64,000 nt of DNA. Source: Hofstenia miamia (lineage: Eukaryota > Xenacoelomorpha > Acoela). The notes under the pieces were generated by a model that saw nothing but the letters and a program-made list of their open reading frames with translations, did not search any database and was not told the origin of the DNA. Positions 11,753 through 29,611 of this stretch are shown here, piece after piece (positions within the stretch are counted from its first letter, which is position 1; every line of letters starts with the position of its first letter). Both the position numbers and the translations under genes were made by a program. Location of the stretch: contig SCFE01000048.1 of the NCBI GenBank assembly GCA_004352715.1, forward strand, positions 1,033,777 to 1,097,776, in the 5' to 3' direction.

Positions 11753-14099
11753 CCCTCTAACTACCAATGGGTCAAATTGACCCAGAAACCGATTTCGTTT
11801 ACTGAGCATTTTCATGAATATTTTCACAGAAGGTTGAAAGTGCTTGACTTTTACTCTTTTAGGGAGAGATATCATATGCTAAAATGTGAAGCTCATTGAA
11901 AGCTCTGTATGCGTTTTATCTGTAATTTTATTTTCAGTGCACACTGCATACCACGTGGGTCATTTTGACCCATACTTGTTTTCATCAAATTCGTTCTCAG
12001 TCGTTTTCCTCTCCCATCTGTTTCGACCTGCCTGCTTCTCATTGTTTCACATGGTTGTATTCATAACGTTTCACAACTGCATTCACCTACCCTATTTAGC
12101 TTCAACGCTAAGGTATCACTTGATTTGGCAATATATCAATCAAGATTTCGCTACACACAAGGCAGCCTTTATAACTGACTGCAGTCTCAAGTGATCATTC
12201 ACACAACAAGCGCAACCATGCAAAGAAGCCGTCGGATTACAGCTGAAGCTGCTTTATGTCGCATTTTGGACATGAGTGAAAGTGGGACTGATGAAGATGC
12301 CATTGGCAGTGACTCTGAGCCTGAAGGGCTTTTGCAACCTTTGACCGACGATGATGGCTCAAGCTCAAATGAAGATGATAATACCGTATTATCACGCGTC
12401 GGGAGGCCTTCTAATGATGAAATGGTATCGAAAAATTGCTTAGTACATTGGAAGAAAGCCCCTTTTCCCCAGACTGGGCGCGCTCAAGCATCAAATATTT
12501 TTCGGTTACATCCTGGACCCTCGAAACAAATTCGCCAGTCTTGTGCAACAGCCGATGATATTTTCGATAGTTTCATATCTTCTCATATGATTCGTCTGAT
12601 TGTTCATCACACAAACATGGAGGGAGGACGCAAGAACGTGAATTGGAAAGATACTGATGAAGGTGAGATTCAGCGATTCATCGGTCTTCTCTTATTGGCA
12701 GGAGTTTACTCTTCCAAGAATGAGGCTATCAGTCAGCTTTGGAATTTACAAGATGGCAGGCCTATATTCGGTCAAGCAATGTCTCCCAACCGATTCACGG
12801 ACCTTTGTGCTCACATGCGTTTTGACGATTCCACTACACGTCCTGAGAGAAGAGCAAATGACAAGCTAGCCCCTTTCCGAGAAATTTGGAATTGTTTCAT
12901 CACTAAGTGCAAAGCGAATTATGTTCCTGACTGCGATATGACTATAGATGAACAGCTTGTCACATTTCGAGGCCGATGTGGTTTCCGAATGTTCATTCCT
13001 TCGAAACCTGGTCGTTATGGAATCAAAATTTGGATCCTCGCTGATAGCTCTTCTTCTCACATCGCGTGTTGTCCTGGATTTAACAGATCCCATTACTAAT
13101 TCTGGACGAAATATTGTGGGTGACAACTTTTTTTCTAGTTTGCATCTCGTTCAAAGCTTGAGAGCTCGCCAACTTACGTTCTTGGGAACGATCAGAAAAA
13201 AGAAGCCCGAACTTCCTCTTGAAGTCTTGCCGAATTCATGCAGGCTGGTTGAAAGCTCGGTATTTATCTTTCTACCAAATTGTACAATTGTTTCGTATGT
13301 ACCAAAACGAAACAAAGCTGTAACTCTTATCTCATCCTATCATCGATCAGCAGAAGCCCGCAATGATTATTGATTATAATCATAGGAAATCAGGAGTGGA
13401 TACCTTGGACCAGGTGGTCCGTGCATACCGTTGCAAAAGAAGGACAAGGCGATGGCCAATGTGTCTTTTTTTCAATATGATGGACATTGCATCTTACAAT
13501 TCTTATGTAATTTTCATCAATCTTCATCCCGGATGAAACTCTGCTCAAAGTCATCGACGCCGGCTGTTCCTAATTCATCTGGCACGACTCCTAATCAATC
13601 TTGATGATGTTTATGGCACACGAAACGCTCGATTCGCGGCTGTCAGTCAGTCAGCAGAATGTTCATGTGAAGTTCTTGAGTCGCGTCGTAGGTGCAAACT
13701 TTGTGGTAATAAGAAGGACAGGAAAACATGAATGATGTGCTCGAAATGCCACGATTCAGTGTGTAATGATCATTCATTATCAGTGTGCTTCCAATGTTTG
13801 TAGACATTTTGTATATGATGTCATTTTCCAATTCGAAATGTCATTAAACAATTTTTTCAACAGAAGTTTCCTACTTGAAATGCTAATTTTTCATATAGAA
13901 CTTCCAAATAAGGGCACTTAAACAAAACTAGTAGCTTAGTTTAAATTTTAAAACGTTCCTTTATTAGTAATCATTTACGTTGAATTCGTCAAACTGCGTA
14001 TATGTCATAATTTTAACCACAACAGTACATTTCCCAACGCTTGGGTCAAATTGACACACTGGTATTTAACGTGCACAAGATGCACTGGTAGTTAGAGGG
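11753..14099 (+). mobile_element. Full-length piggyBac element (2347 bp)
   Basis: It is flanked by TTAA at 11749-11752 and 14100-14103. The left end is CCCTCTAACTACCAATGGGT with the palindrome GGGTCAAATTGACCC. The right end is the complement, ACTGGTAGTTAGAGGG, preceded by GGGTCAAATTGACAC. A subterminal GGGTCATTTTGACCC lies at about 11958. The transposase is present but broken. The right flank is the C-terminal exon of the P-like transposon and the left flank is LINE debris. Confidence 0.92.
12218..13803 (+). pseudogene. piggyBac transposase with frameshifts and a deletion
   Basis: ATG 12218 (MQRSRRITAEAALCR) is chosen because the deleted copy at 6473 has the same start. An acidic N-terminus (GTDEDAIGSDSEPEG, DDDGSSSNEDD) leads into the DDE_Tnp_1_7 fold. 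The first catalytic Asp is in MTIDEQL (about 12945). The frame breaks at about 13070 and resumes in another frame with IVGDNFFSS (second Asp). A further shift near 13350 leads to SGVDTLDQVV (third Asp) and TRRWPMCLFFNMMD. The C-terminal cysteine-rich domain (RRCKLCGNKKDRKT, CSKCHDSVC, SVCFQC) ends at TAG 13801-13803. The segment between the first and second Asp is shortened. All catalytic blocks are visible but the gene is dead. Confidence 0.88.
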
Positions 14100-14483
14100 T
14101 TAAGTGATTTGACAGATGAAGACTTAAGGTTTTCTAATGAATTTTTATCTGTTATTAATCATTTAAATAGAGACGGTTTGTGTAAACCAACACATTGCTG
14201 TGTTTTTCTGGTAGCTATTGGTTATCTATGTATGCTGCCTATTCTTCAAAACCCTGATAGAAGTAAACGGTTTTTGTGAATCAATCACCAAAAAGATGTC
14301 TTTATTAAAATTACAGAGCATATGAGCGCAGAAATATTATTTGAACACAATTTAATTTGTAACCAAGGGCATGCTTACTTTATATTAATTTCCAAAAAGC
14401 TGTTTAATTGTTTTGCAAAAAATGTTGTCAATGACTGCAGAAAAAAACACTTAAAACAACATCCGCCTCTCAAAGAAGCTTAA
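14100..14483 (+). pseudogene. P-like transposase C-terminal domain, downstream half
   Basis: Joining this to 5681 restores one frame: KDL|LSDLTDEDLRFSNEF, then HLNRDGLCKPTHCC, followed by one TGA at 14277-14279. It then runs on as INHQKDVFIKITEHMSAE to TAA 14481-14483. NRDGL.KP resembles the NRGGL.YPS block that follows the GW..RKL segment in P/THAP9 transposases. No domain after it is recognised. It belongs to the same transposon as 5155-5681. Confidence 0.65.
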
Positions 14484-14888
14484 GAAAAGTTTCCAGTGAA
14501 TAATTTTTTCAATTTTTTTTTGGGTTTTTGATTATTTCACGTTTTAATTTGTTATAATTATAATAACACTTTTCTATATAATTAAATTTTTTAATTTTAT
14601 AACTATAAAATGTATGAATCTAATAACTATTTGTTGAAATATGATAGATTTTTATCGAATACTTTGTTGATAAACATAAAAATTGTATTGACATATTTTT
14701 TTTATGGGCCCTATTAGGATAAATGAAAATTCTGTGTCCACTCCATTTTAATCGCGTAGTCCCCGGTTTTAGATAGTATTTTTGGACAGAATTTATGAAT
14801 TTTTGACAATGAGCTTAGGACTTTAAGATAGTATAAAACGGCATTTTTCGAAAATGATGTTTGATAAGAAAAATAAGCAAAGACTTAC

Positions 14889-22170
<7,282 letters not shown>

Positions 22171-23513
22171 TGCGAAGTAACTAAAAAATGATAAGAAATT
22201 ATATATAAGAATACATCAAAGTGAAAATCACAGAACACTACAAAAACATATAACATGAATAATAGATAGTATCCTAAAAGTTAAAATTAGTATCACTTTG
22301 AGTGTCCCGAATAAATAACATTTGCGCGTCTAAATGAGAGATATTGGAATCTCGACAATTCTCACATTGGTTTTCGAAATACAATATTTTCGAAATGTCT
22401 ATTAGTATTAAAAAGAGATTGTTGAATTAATTTGAATTTCATTTTTGATTAATATTTAAGTTTTCACATTTGGTATTTAAATTTTTGCGATCTAAGCTAG
22501 AAATTCCAAGGGTATATTTTTAAATATATCTTTTATATCATGCATCAATATTACAGTAAGTAGACAAAAAAATTAAAATCGAAATTGAATAAGCTTGCAA
22601 ACTCATTAATGCTCAAACTCAAGATCAATAGAAAATTCACAGTAAAATATTGCAAGTACTATAATTAAATTTGCAAATTTGAACTTAGGTAGAAGTTAAG
22701 AAAATTCAATTCAACTAAGAATTTTTTTAGAAAATGTTTGAATAAAGGAACTTGGCATGATTAACTCAACTAAAAATCTTGGGAAATACTATTTGCAATA
22801 TTTGCCAAAAATGTATTACCTAACACAAAGAATTTGCTTAAGTTATTCATGGATGTAGCAGAAAAAACATTGACATGCAAAGATACTTAAAATTCACTCC
22901 CATAATATTAAATGAGAATATTTTTTAGGAGAAATTACATGGATTCTTAAATAATGCATTTCAATATTATGTTTATTTTGATTTTCATATTATGCATCAT
23001 GCATGACTATTGTTTGCATTTGTATGTGTGTTTGAATGAAAGTGCCAAATGGGGGAGTTTCAATGAAATTTAGATTTTTTTTAAAATACACTTATTCTAT
23101 ATATTTTGGCCTGAAAATCACGAAAAAACGGGTGCCAGGGATCAATTTTTTGCATATTTAGAGAAAATTAAGGTTTTGTTGGCTAATCCCATTACTTATT
23201 TGCTATTGGTTTGACGTAATTCCTGCTGTTCACAGGTTCATAGTATATGTTCGAATACAATGATGTTGTATATAATCTTGCTAATACCTGCGGTATAATA
23301 AAAGAGTATATTTTATATATCTATTGGCCAATGGATGCTATATCAATATTTAATATTTGTAATATAGTAGTTAATTCTCAAATATGTTTTTTAACAGGGA
23401 AATAATTCCATTGTATTGTATGTTAAATTAACTGTTTGAAATATATAGTTCATTCATCGAACAGTTTTATGAGCAAATTTACACTTTATAATTGAAAGTT
23501 TGTTTTAGTTTAA
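22171..23513. promoter_or_regulatory. Divergent intergenic region between PRPS and the YqaJ-like gene
   Basis: The two genes face away from each other across 1.34 kb, so both promoters should lie here. The DNA is AT-rich. No TATA box, CpG cluster or paired element could be assigned with confidence. Confidence 0.35.
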
Positions 23514-23955
23514 ATGGAGAAAGCAAATTCATTGAACTTACCTTGTATATCAGATTTCATGCTCACTGAATTTTTTTCAAAAGCACCAGTTTTTAATTTG
23601 CCTGGAGTAGCAAATTGGAAAATGCTCCGTTCCACCCACAGCAATTATGGTGACCATGCAATTGGGTATGTGGAATTGCAGCAAGATGCAGGAATGTGCA
23701 CTGTACAGTGTTTAATTACACCTGAACACAAAACTAGTTCCCCACCTTATCGTTTGCATGGCAGAAATTGATGAAAGGGAGGATTTAATTGTTTTGGCAA
23801 CATGCCATGGATGTGTTGCTCAAGCAGGCAGTGTCAAACATGTTGTTTGCTTTGTGACATGGCTTTACTGGCGTAGTTCTAAGCCAACTCCAACTGAAGT
23901 AAAATGTTTTTGGAAGAAATCCAATTTATCTATTTCTAAAAATTCATTTATTAAA
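23514..23955 (+). CDS. YqaJ-type nuclease-like protein, exon 1 (SWIM-like part)
   Basis: ATG 23514 starts MEKANSLNLPCISDFMLTEF. Downstream CTVQCLITPEHKT and, in a second frame, DEREDLIVLATCHGC then AGSVKHVVCFVTWLYW form a SWIM-like C.C...C.H zinc-binding arrangement often found ahead of YqaJ/lambda-exonuclease domains in invertebrate proteins. One extra base near 23756-23760 shifts the frame (YRLH to AEIDERE), so the copy is either broken or contains a sequencing error. The donor is ATTAAA|GTGAGT at 23955. A 66-bp intron leads to exon 2. The family's role is unknown, and many copies may be transposon-borne. Confidence 0.6.
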
Positions 23956-24021
23956 GTGAGTATTGGTAACTTTGTTAATATTATATGTGAATTCTTATAA
24001 TGTATTAACTCATAAAATTAG

Positions 24022-24495
24022 GTAACTGATTTTGAGGATGAAGATGGACCTACCTTAAACAAAGTAGTGAATACTGAATTTTTGGATGATTCATTGAAGG
24101 CTATCATGTCTACATCACTATTAAGTGCACATTGCAATGTAAAAGATTCAATATCAGCTGTGTATATGGATGTTCTGCATCTAAATTTTCGGAAATCGAG
24201 CAATGGTTCAATTGACGATTTCATTAATTACATAAAGGCAACTTTGAAGGCTACATCGTCATTGCATGTAGAGCAATTAACCATTGGACAATCGGATTCT
24301 GAGATGTGGAAAAAGGTCCGCTTTGGGCGCATTACTGCCTCAGTTTTGTATGAAGTTTCGCGATGTGGTACTCCAGACGGCAGTTTAGTTGTGAAAATTC
24401 TAGGTGGGAAGTGTATATCAACTCAGGCAATGAAAAAGGGGCTCCTTTTTGAAAATACCATTTTAGACCTTGTGTCAAATGCTCACCACATAGAG
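24022..24495 (+). CDS. YqaJ-type nuclease-like protein, exon 2 (start of nuclease fold)
   Basis: After the acceptor AAATTAG the frame VTDFEDEDGPTLNK continues. SDSEMWKKVRFGRITASVLY is the hallmark first helix of YqaJ-like PD-(D/E)XK nucleases (W...R.GRITAS). The glutamate-bearing KKGLLFENTILDL helix follows. The exon ends HHIE|GTAATA. Later exons with the Asp and ExK residues were not found, because 70 bp into the next intron a Mutator-like transposon is inserted. Exon-intron borders fit, so this was a real gene, although exon 1 carries a frameshift. Confidence 0.65.
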
Positions 24496-24555
24496 GTAAT
24501 ATTCTACAAATATTAATTGTGTATCATTTTAACCCAAATTTGACAATAATGAGAT

Positions 24556-24564
24556 ATTATTTGC
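24556..24564. repeat. Target-site duplication, left copy (ATTATTTGC)
   Basis: The 9-bp ATTATTTGC directly before the MULE left end is repeated exactly at 29175-29183 after its right end. Confidence 0.85.
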
Positions 24565-25369
24565 CGTCTATACGTAGCTCGCCCAAAGGAATTTTCGCCC
24601 ATTTGGACATTTCGCCCACCAGATTTTTGGCCCAATGAATTTTTCGCCCATTTGATTATTCGCCCAATGGAATTTTGGCCCACTGACTGTCTTGCCCACC
24701 CAATAAAACATTGTAACGCCTATGCATGTTATGTCATATTGAATTTTCATGCTCAATTTGTATAAATTATTTTCATTTTCTCAATCACTTTTTACTGTTT
24801 TGCATTTGGGATACTTTACTAACAAAAGCAAATAGCTACAGATTGTTAGGCAGAATTTTATGCTTGTTTTTTATCGTATTTTTCATATGAATTATTCTTA
24901 AATTAACGAAATTTACTTTCTCAGTAAAATTATTAATGAAATAAGGGTTAAATAGTTCTTTCTACCAATATTTTAAATATCACAAAGGAAAATAAGCTTG
25001 ATTTGTTGTTAGCTATTTATCATTTTAGTGAACATTATTACAAGCAAAATTTGTACGATAGGGTTATTTGTACAAAAAAATTTTAATTTAGATATGTTAG
25101 TAAAATGATTCTTTTCTAGTCTTTTACAGGATATATTGTATATATCCACCCTAGTGTAAATCTTTGAACAAACCTTTTATGGTTTTTCATTTATTTATGT
25201 CAGGTATTAAATGCATTGCAACATTAAAAGGTAAGCTTTCCTTAATTATTTCATTTGTAAATATAAATTTTCCCATTATTAATAGACAATTAGAATAAGG
25301 TAGATCTTCCACACTCCCAGTAAAAGTCAATGATATTCAATACAATACATTTATTGCAAATTAATTGAT

Positions 25370-26335
25370 TCGGTAGGATAAAACTGCTGAAAAATTCTTG
25401 GAACTGTTTTAAATGTTCCATCTCCCGCTATTATATGAGACTCCATTAACTTTTTCACTGAGAAATCAGAAGCAAATATCACTAGTGATTGTCCAGAACA
25501 TCTCCTTGAAATAAAAGAAATCTTTTGTTAGAAATGGTGTTAGAAAACGAATCAGAAATATTCCAATCTGAAGAATGTTGGGGAAGAGGATCTTCAATAG
25601 TGCGTTTCAACCGATTTAGTGATCACACACAAGATGATGATGAAGGTAAATGAGCTGCTGTATCAGAAGACAAACTTGCCATAACATCATTATAAATGCT
25701 TCCTAAACATAATTAAATCCTTCATACCAGGATTTTCGAGTATTCCTTTTCAAAAATTAGATTCAATTACAAAATTCAATTGAGAAAAATCGGAAAACAA
25801 ATCTTTAATATTTGCCTGCGAATAGAAAATCCCGACACGAAATAATTACACTTCATTAAACAACATTACCAGCTGTGTTGCAAGGATTACTTCTTATCTT
25901 CAAACTCATTTGAAGTCTTGCTTTTTTTGCTTTCACAACATCATTGTCTTGTTTATCGTGGCAGTGCTCGCCAGATGAGGATCTAAAATATATACATATA
26001 TATAAAAACTCAGAGTACTAATGAAACCAACATACTTGTAGCTGTACGCAGAATTTGTTACTACTCTGGCTTTACAGCCATTGAAATCACATTTCCAATA
26101 CANTGGCAGTGCTTGCCAGATGAGGATCTAATATATATACATATATATAAAAACTCAGAGTACGAATGAAACCAACATACTTGTAGCTGTACGTAGAATT
26201 TGTTACTACTCTGGCTTTACAGCCATTGAAATCACATTTCCAATACACAGAATTACATTTACTCAAATGTATATGAAAGAAATATCCTGCATACTTCAAT
26301 TTACTTCCACCTCGTGTGGTTTTTATAATTTCCAT
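25370..26335 (-). pseudogene. Second, degraded copy of FLYWCH/MULE coding sequence
   Basis: 26335-26087 repeats the FLYWCH exon (YWKCDFNGCKARVVTNS), and 25650-25370 matches the transposase N-terminal half at 28305-28005 with added stops. An n at 26103 joins two overlapping versions of the same 65-bp stretch. It is non-functional. Confidence 0.7.
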
Positions 26336-26713
26336 CTAAAATAGGAAATTCTTAAGCGTGAAAAAACAGATCATATTTAAAAAATTTTTATTTAGAAAAT
26401 AATATATTATGCTTAACAACGCTTTCACACCAGATGAGTAGGTCTCAATATTTTTTTAAATAGAAGATAGAACCATTGTTATGTAATGAATGTTTATTGC
26501 TACTCATTATGGATTTCAATTTTCATTATGAAAAGGTTGTTATGATATTGGGCAGGACAAATAGTGGGCGAAAGATCCATTGGGCAAGATATTCTTTGGG
26601 TAAAAAATAGTATTGGGCAATTTATTCCTTGGGCGAATAGTCTAATTGGGCGAAAGGTCCATTAGGCAAATAAGCACATTGGGCTAAAAAATTTTGGGCG
26701 AACAATGTATACC
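26104..26713. mobile_element. Second MULE right end inside the element
   Basis: It matches 28640-29174, including the iterated GGGCGAAA end and terminal GTATACCCC at 26713. Here it is followed by AATATTTCATG instead of ATTATTTGC, so it derives from another insertion. Confidence 0.7.
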
Positions 26714-27308
26714 CCAATATTTCATGTCACTACATTTTTCAATCCGGAATAAAAATAAATATTAGCTATTGTATGTAAACTATTAAATATATAGATATAT
26801 ATATATATGAAATAATAATATTTTTAGGATATTTTGAATATTTGTATAACCACTATATTGTTTCTAACACATGGATGATTGCCTGAATCTATAAAAACGT
26901 TTGTCCCTTTGGAACAATATCAAACAAATTCTGTATAAGGCTATTACTATGCGGCACCTTTAATTTTAGCTGGGTGGTTTTTCAAGTTTATACCGCCGGG
27001 CAAAAATCTTGTAAACAACACAGAATGATAAAATATTGTTGTAATAGAAACAGATTATAATTAAGAAAATTATCAGTATTGTTTTAAGTATTACTTTGTA
27101 GTAGTTTGTTGAATTTGACATTAGAATAAATTTTTTTACAAAATTTAATGAATTTATTTGCCCCTAAAGTACAATAACGCCTCCCTTATATCTTATATGT
27201 CTTAGGTTTATTATGAAATTTTCGGATTCATTTCCTAACTGTAATTTTACTTTTTCACTAAGAATTTTGCCTTAATTATAATTTTAGTATTTTTCAAAGA
27301 ACTTTACT

Positions 27309-27427
27309 TTAATTTTCCGCCCTGCGGTATGATTTCAACATTTTTTTGATGAATCTTACTTTAATTTTCCGCCCGGTGGTATGATTTCAACATTTTTTTG
27401 ATGAATCTTACTTTAATTTTCCGCCCG
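27309..27427. repeat. Minisatellite, 52-bp period
   Basis: Units begin at CCGCCC (27317, 27369, 27421) and contain GGTATGATTTCAACATTTTT. Two full units and part of a third end at the n join at 27428, so the true array may be longer. Confidence 0.8.
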
Positions 27428-27469
27428 NATTAGCACGCCAAACACACCATTTGTTTATACCAACAGTTG

Positions 27470-28324
27470 CTAACCAATATCTAAATATGATTGGTTTATG
27501 TGGGAAAGGACTCAACAGTAAATCATAGAAAACTATTACAACATTTACCTCTCAAAATATGAAAAAAAGGAATCTAATCTTTCACCAAGAGAAGACTGGT
27601 GAACAATGTTTTGAAGTAAAATAAATGATTGCTCGATTTCATCACATGGCAAGAAGGCTAAACCCATACAGCTACGCACCGCCAAGCGCAAAATCGAATT
27701 GTGTCTGAAAATTATGGTTTACAATGTAGGGAATCAATGAATACCTGAATAAAGAAATAAGTCCAAGTTCTTTAATTTTCCAAAGAAGTGCCTGCGAAAA
27801 ATGGCATTTCAGCTTCAACTGCACTGTGCATTGCCATCTCAAAGTCTAACAAAATGCATTGCGGCGTTTCAAAAATGTTGAGACTAGCAGCATATGATGA
27901 CACCTTTTGCAAAATAAACCTATAGGTTTCTGCATTGCCTTGGCTGCATAAGCAGAAAAACGGCAGGAAGAAGCTTTCCTTGTAAAAGTAATTTAGGGAG
28001 TAAAACTGCTTGAAAAATTCTTGAACTGTTTTAAATGTTCCATCTCCCCCTTTTATATGAGACTCCATTAACTTTTTCACTGAGAAATTGGAAGCAAATA
28101 TCACTAGTTGATTGTCCAGAACATCTCCTTGAAATAAAAGAAATCTTTTGTTAGAAATGGTGTTAGAAAACGAATCAGAAATGTTCCAATCTGAAGAATG
28201 TTGGGGAAGAGGATCTTCAATAGTGCGTTTCAACCGATTTAGTGATCGCACACAAGATGATGATGAAGGTAAATGAGCTGCTGTATCAGGAGACAAACTT
28301 GCCATAACATCATTATAAATGCTT
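27470..28324 (-). pseudogene. MULE transposase, core and C-terminal part, frameshifted
   Basis: MASLSPDTAAHLPSSSS at 28305 follows the FLYWCH exons. The core holds ESHIKGGDGTFK (first catalytic Asp), FLPFFCLCSQGNAETY, and CILLDFEMAMHSAVEAEMP (second Asp). At about 27790 the frame shifts: the expected C.FHF.QAL.RK segment appears one frame over as ALLWKIKELGL. It continues FRYSLIPYIVN and LACDEIEQSFILLQ, then LDSFF near 27570, the usual tail of MULE transposases. In live elements this DDE enzyme excises and inserts the element. Confidence 0.8.
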
Positions 28325-28479
28325 CCTAAAAATAATTAAATCCTTCATACCGGGATTTTCGAGTATTCCTTTTCAAAAATTAGATTCAATTACAAAATTC
28401 AATTGAGAAAAATCGGAAAACAAATCTTTAATATTTGCCTGCGAATAGAAAATCCCGACACGAAATAATTACACTTCAT

Positions 28480-28795
28480 TAAACAACATTACCAGCTGTG
28501 TTGCAAGGATTACTTCTTATCTTCAAACTCATTTGAAGTCTTGCTTTTTTTGCTTTCACGACATCATTGTCTTGTTTATCATGGCAGTGCTCGCCAGATG
28601 AGGATCTAAAATATATACATATATATAAAAACTCAGAGTACTAATGAAACCAACATACTTGTAGCTGTACGCAGAATTTGTTACTACTCTGGCTTTACAG
28701 CCATTGAAATCACATTTCCAATACAGAGAATTACATTTACTCGAATGTATACGAAAGAAATATCCTGCATACTTCAACTTACTTCCACCTCATGT
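28480..28795 (-). pseudogene. FLYWCH zinc-finger exons of the MULE
   Basis: Exon one ends at 28659 and reads GSKLKYAGYFFRIHSSKCNS then YWKCDFNGCKARVVTNSAYS, the FLYWCH pattern (Y.F..... YW.C....C.AR). After a 53-bp intron (GTATGT to TTTTAG), exon two from 28605 supplies the HxH ligands in SSSGEHCHDKQDND and a basic tail, KAKKARLQMSLKIR. FLYWCH fingers probably recognise the element's ends. The domain appears intact, but its transposase is broken. The start codon is not certain. Confidence 0.7.
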
Positions 28796-29174
28796 GGTTT
28801 TTATAATTTCCATCTAAAATAGGAAATTCTTAAGCGTGAAAAAGCAGATTATATTTAAAAAAATTTTTTATTTAGAAAATAATATATTATGCTTAACAAT
28901 GCTTTCACACCAGATGAGTAGGTCTCAGCGAAACTGAGAAGAATATTATTTTAATGAGAAGATAGAACCATCGTTATGTAATGAATGTTTATTGCTACTC
29001 ATTACAGATTTCCATTTTCATTACGAAAAGGTTGTTATGATGTTGGGGACAAATAGTGGGCAAAAGATCCATTGGGCAAGATATTCTTTGGGCGAATAGT
29101 CTAATTGGGCGAAAAGTCCATTGGGCAAATAAGCACATTGGGCTAAAAAATTTTGGGCGAACAATGTATACCCC

Positions 29175-29183
29175 ATTATTTGC
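29175..29183. repeat. Target-site duplication, right copy (ATTATTTGC)
   Basis: Exact partner of 24556-24564. Confidence 0.85.
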
Positions 29184-29189
29184 AATATG

Positions 29190-29611
29190 ATAAAAATATT
29201 AATTATATTTGTAAAATTAAATTTTTGCAAATAAGAATAATGCTTTGTTTTAACTTTGCATTTAGAATCAAGTTTTAGTTAAACTATCTTATTTTTATTT
29301 AATTCTTTATTTATTGTAATTTAAATATTAATCTTGCAATATTATTTTAATTGCTAATTTGACAAAGTGACAAACACTGCTATATTTTTAGTTTTAAATT
29401 TCTTTTAAATAGAGACACTTAAAATTATTGTAGCAGAAGACCAAATGTGTACCTGTCAGATATTTGTCCATATTTTCTACAGTATGATTTTTTTTACAAT
29501 ACCAGTTTATTTCATTTTAATATTGTGACAGTCTACAGAGTTTACATTGACTAGAATTTACATCAATGAGAATTTACATTGACCAGAAATTGGACAGAGC
29601 TTTCAGTTTAA
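29190..29611. other. AT-rich DNA, probably intron of the YqaJ-like gene
   Basis: No coding potential. From 29540 it contains iterated GAATTTACATTGAC motifs that lead into the next repeat. Confidence 0.4.

Larger units (their letters stand above)
4887..14765 (+). mobile_element. P-element-like THAP transposon split by nested insertions
   Basis: The termini share the inverted repeat CGGGGACTACGC (4887-4898; complement 14754-14765), followed on both sides by a TGGAC motif and further in by TAGGGCCCA. Flanks GTTGTAG and GTTTTAG may be a worn target duplication. It contains a THAP-domain start (5155) and the C-terminal domain of a P-type transposase (5600-5681 joined to 14100-14483), but no recognisable catalytic core. 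It was therefore internally deleted. piggyBac DNA occupies a TTAA inside the C-terminal domain. The element sits in the last visible intron of PRPS, 123 bp from exon 6. Confidence 0.75.
24565..29174 (-). mobile_element. Mutator-like (MULE) transposon with FLYWCH domain and iterated-motif ends
   Basis: It is bounded by the 9-bp duplication ATTATTTGC, the length usual for Mutator-like elements. Ends are built from repeats of a short motif: TTTCGCCCA/TTTTGGCCCA on the left (24578-24700) and ATTGGGC/TTGGGCGAA on the right (29040-29165), with outermost GTATAC on both sides. Transposase and FLYWCH frames lie on the minus strand. Two n joins (26103, 27428) lie inside. Sequence 25370-26102 and 26104-26713 duplicates parts of 28000-29174, including a second right end at 26713 with a different flank, so another copy's end is nested or misassembled here. 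Confidence 0.85.

Noticed and set aside
12948-13126. Overlapping frames on both strands of the piggyBac transposase
   Set aside because: Shadows of the real coding frame, apart from the shifted continuation described in the pseudogene entry.
14701-14765. Possible last PRPS exon just downstream of exon 6
   Set aside because: Translation shows no VIDIS/SYLF-like residues; the sequence is the inverted end of the P-like transposon.
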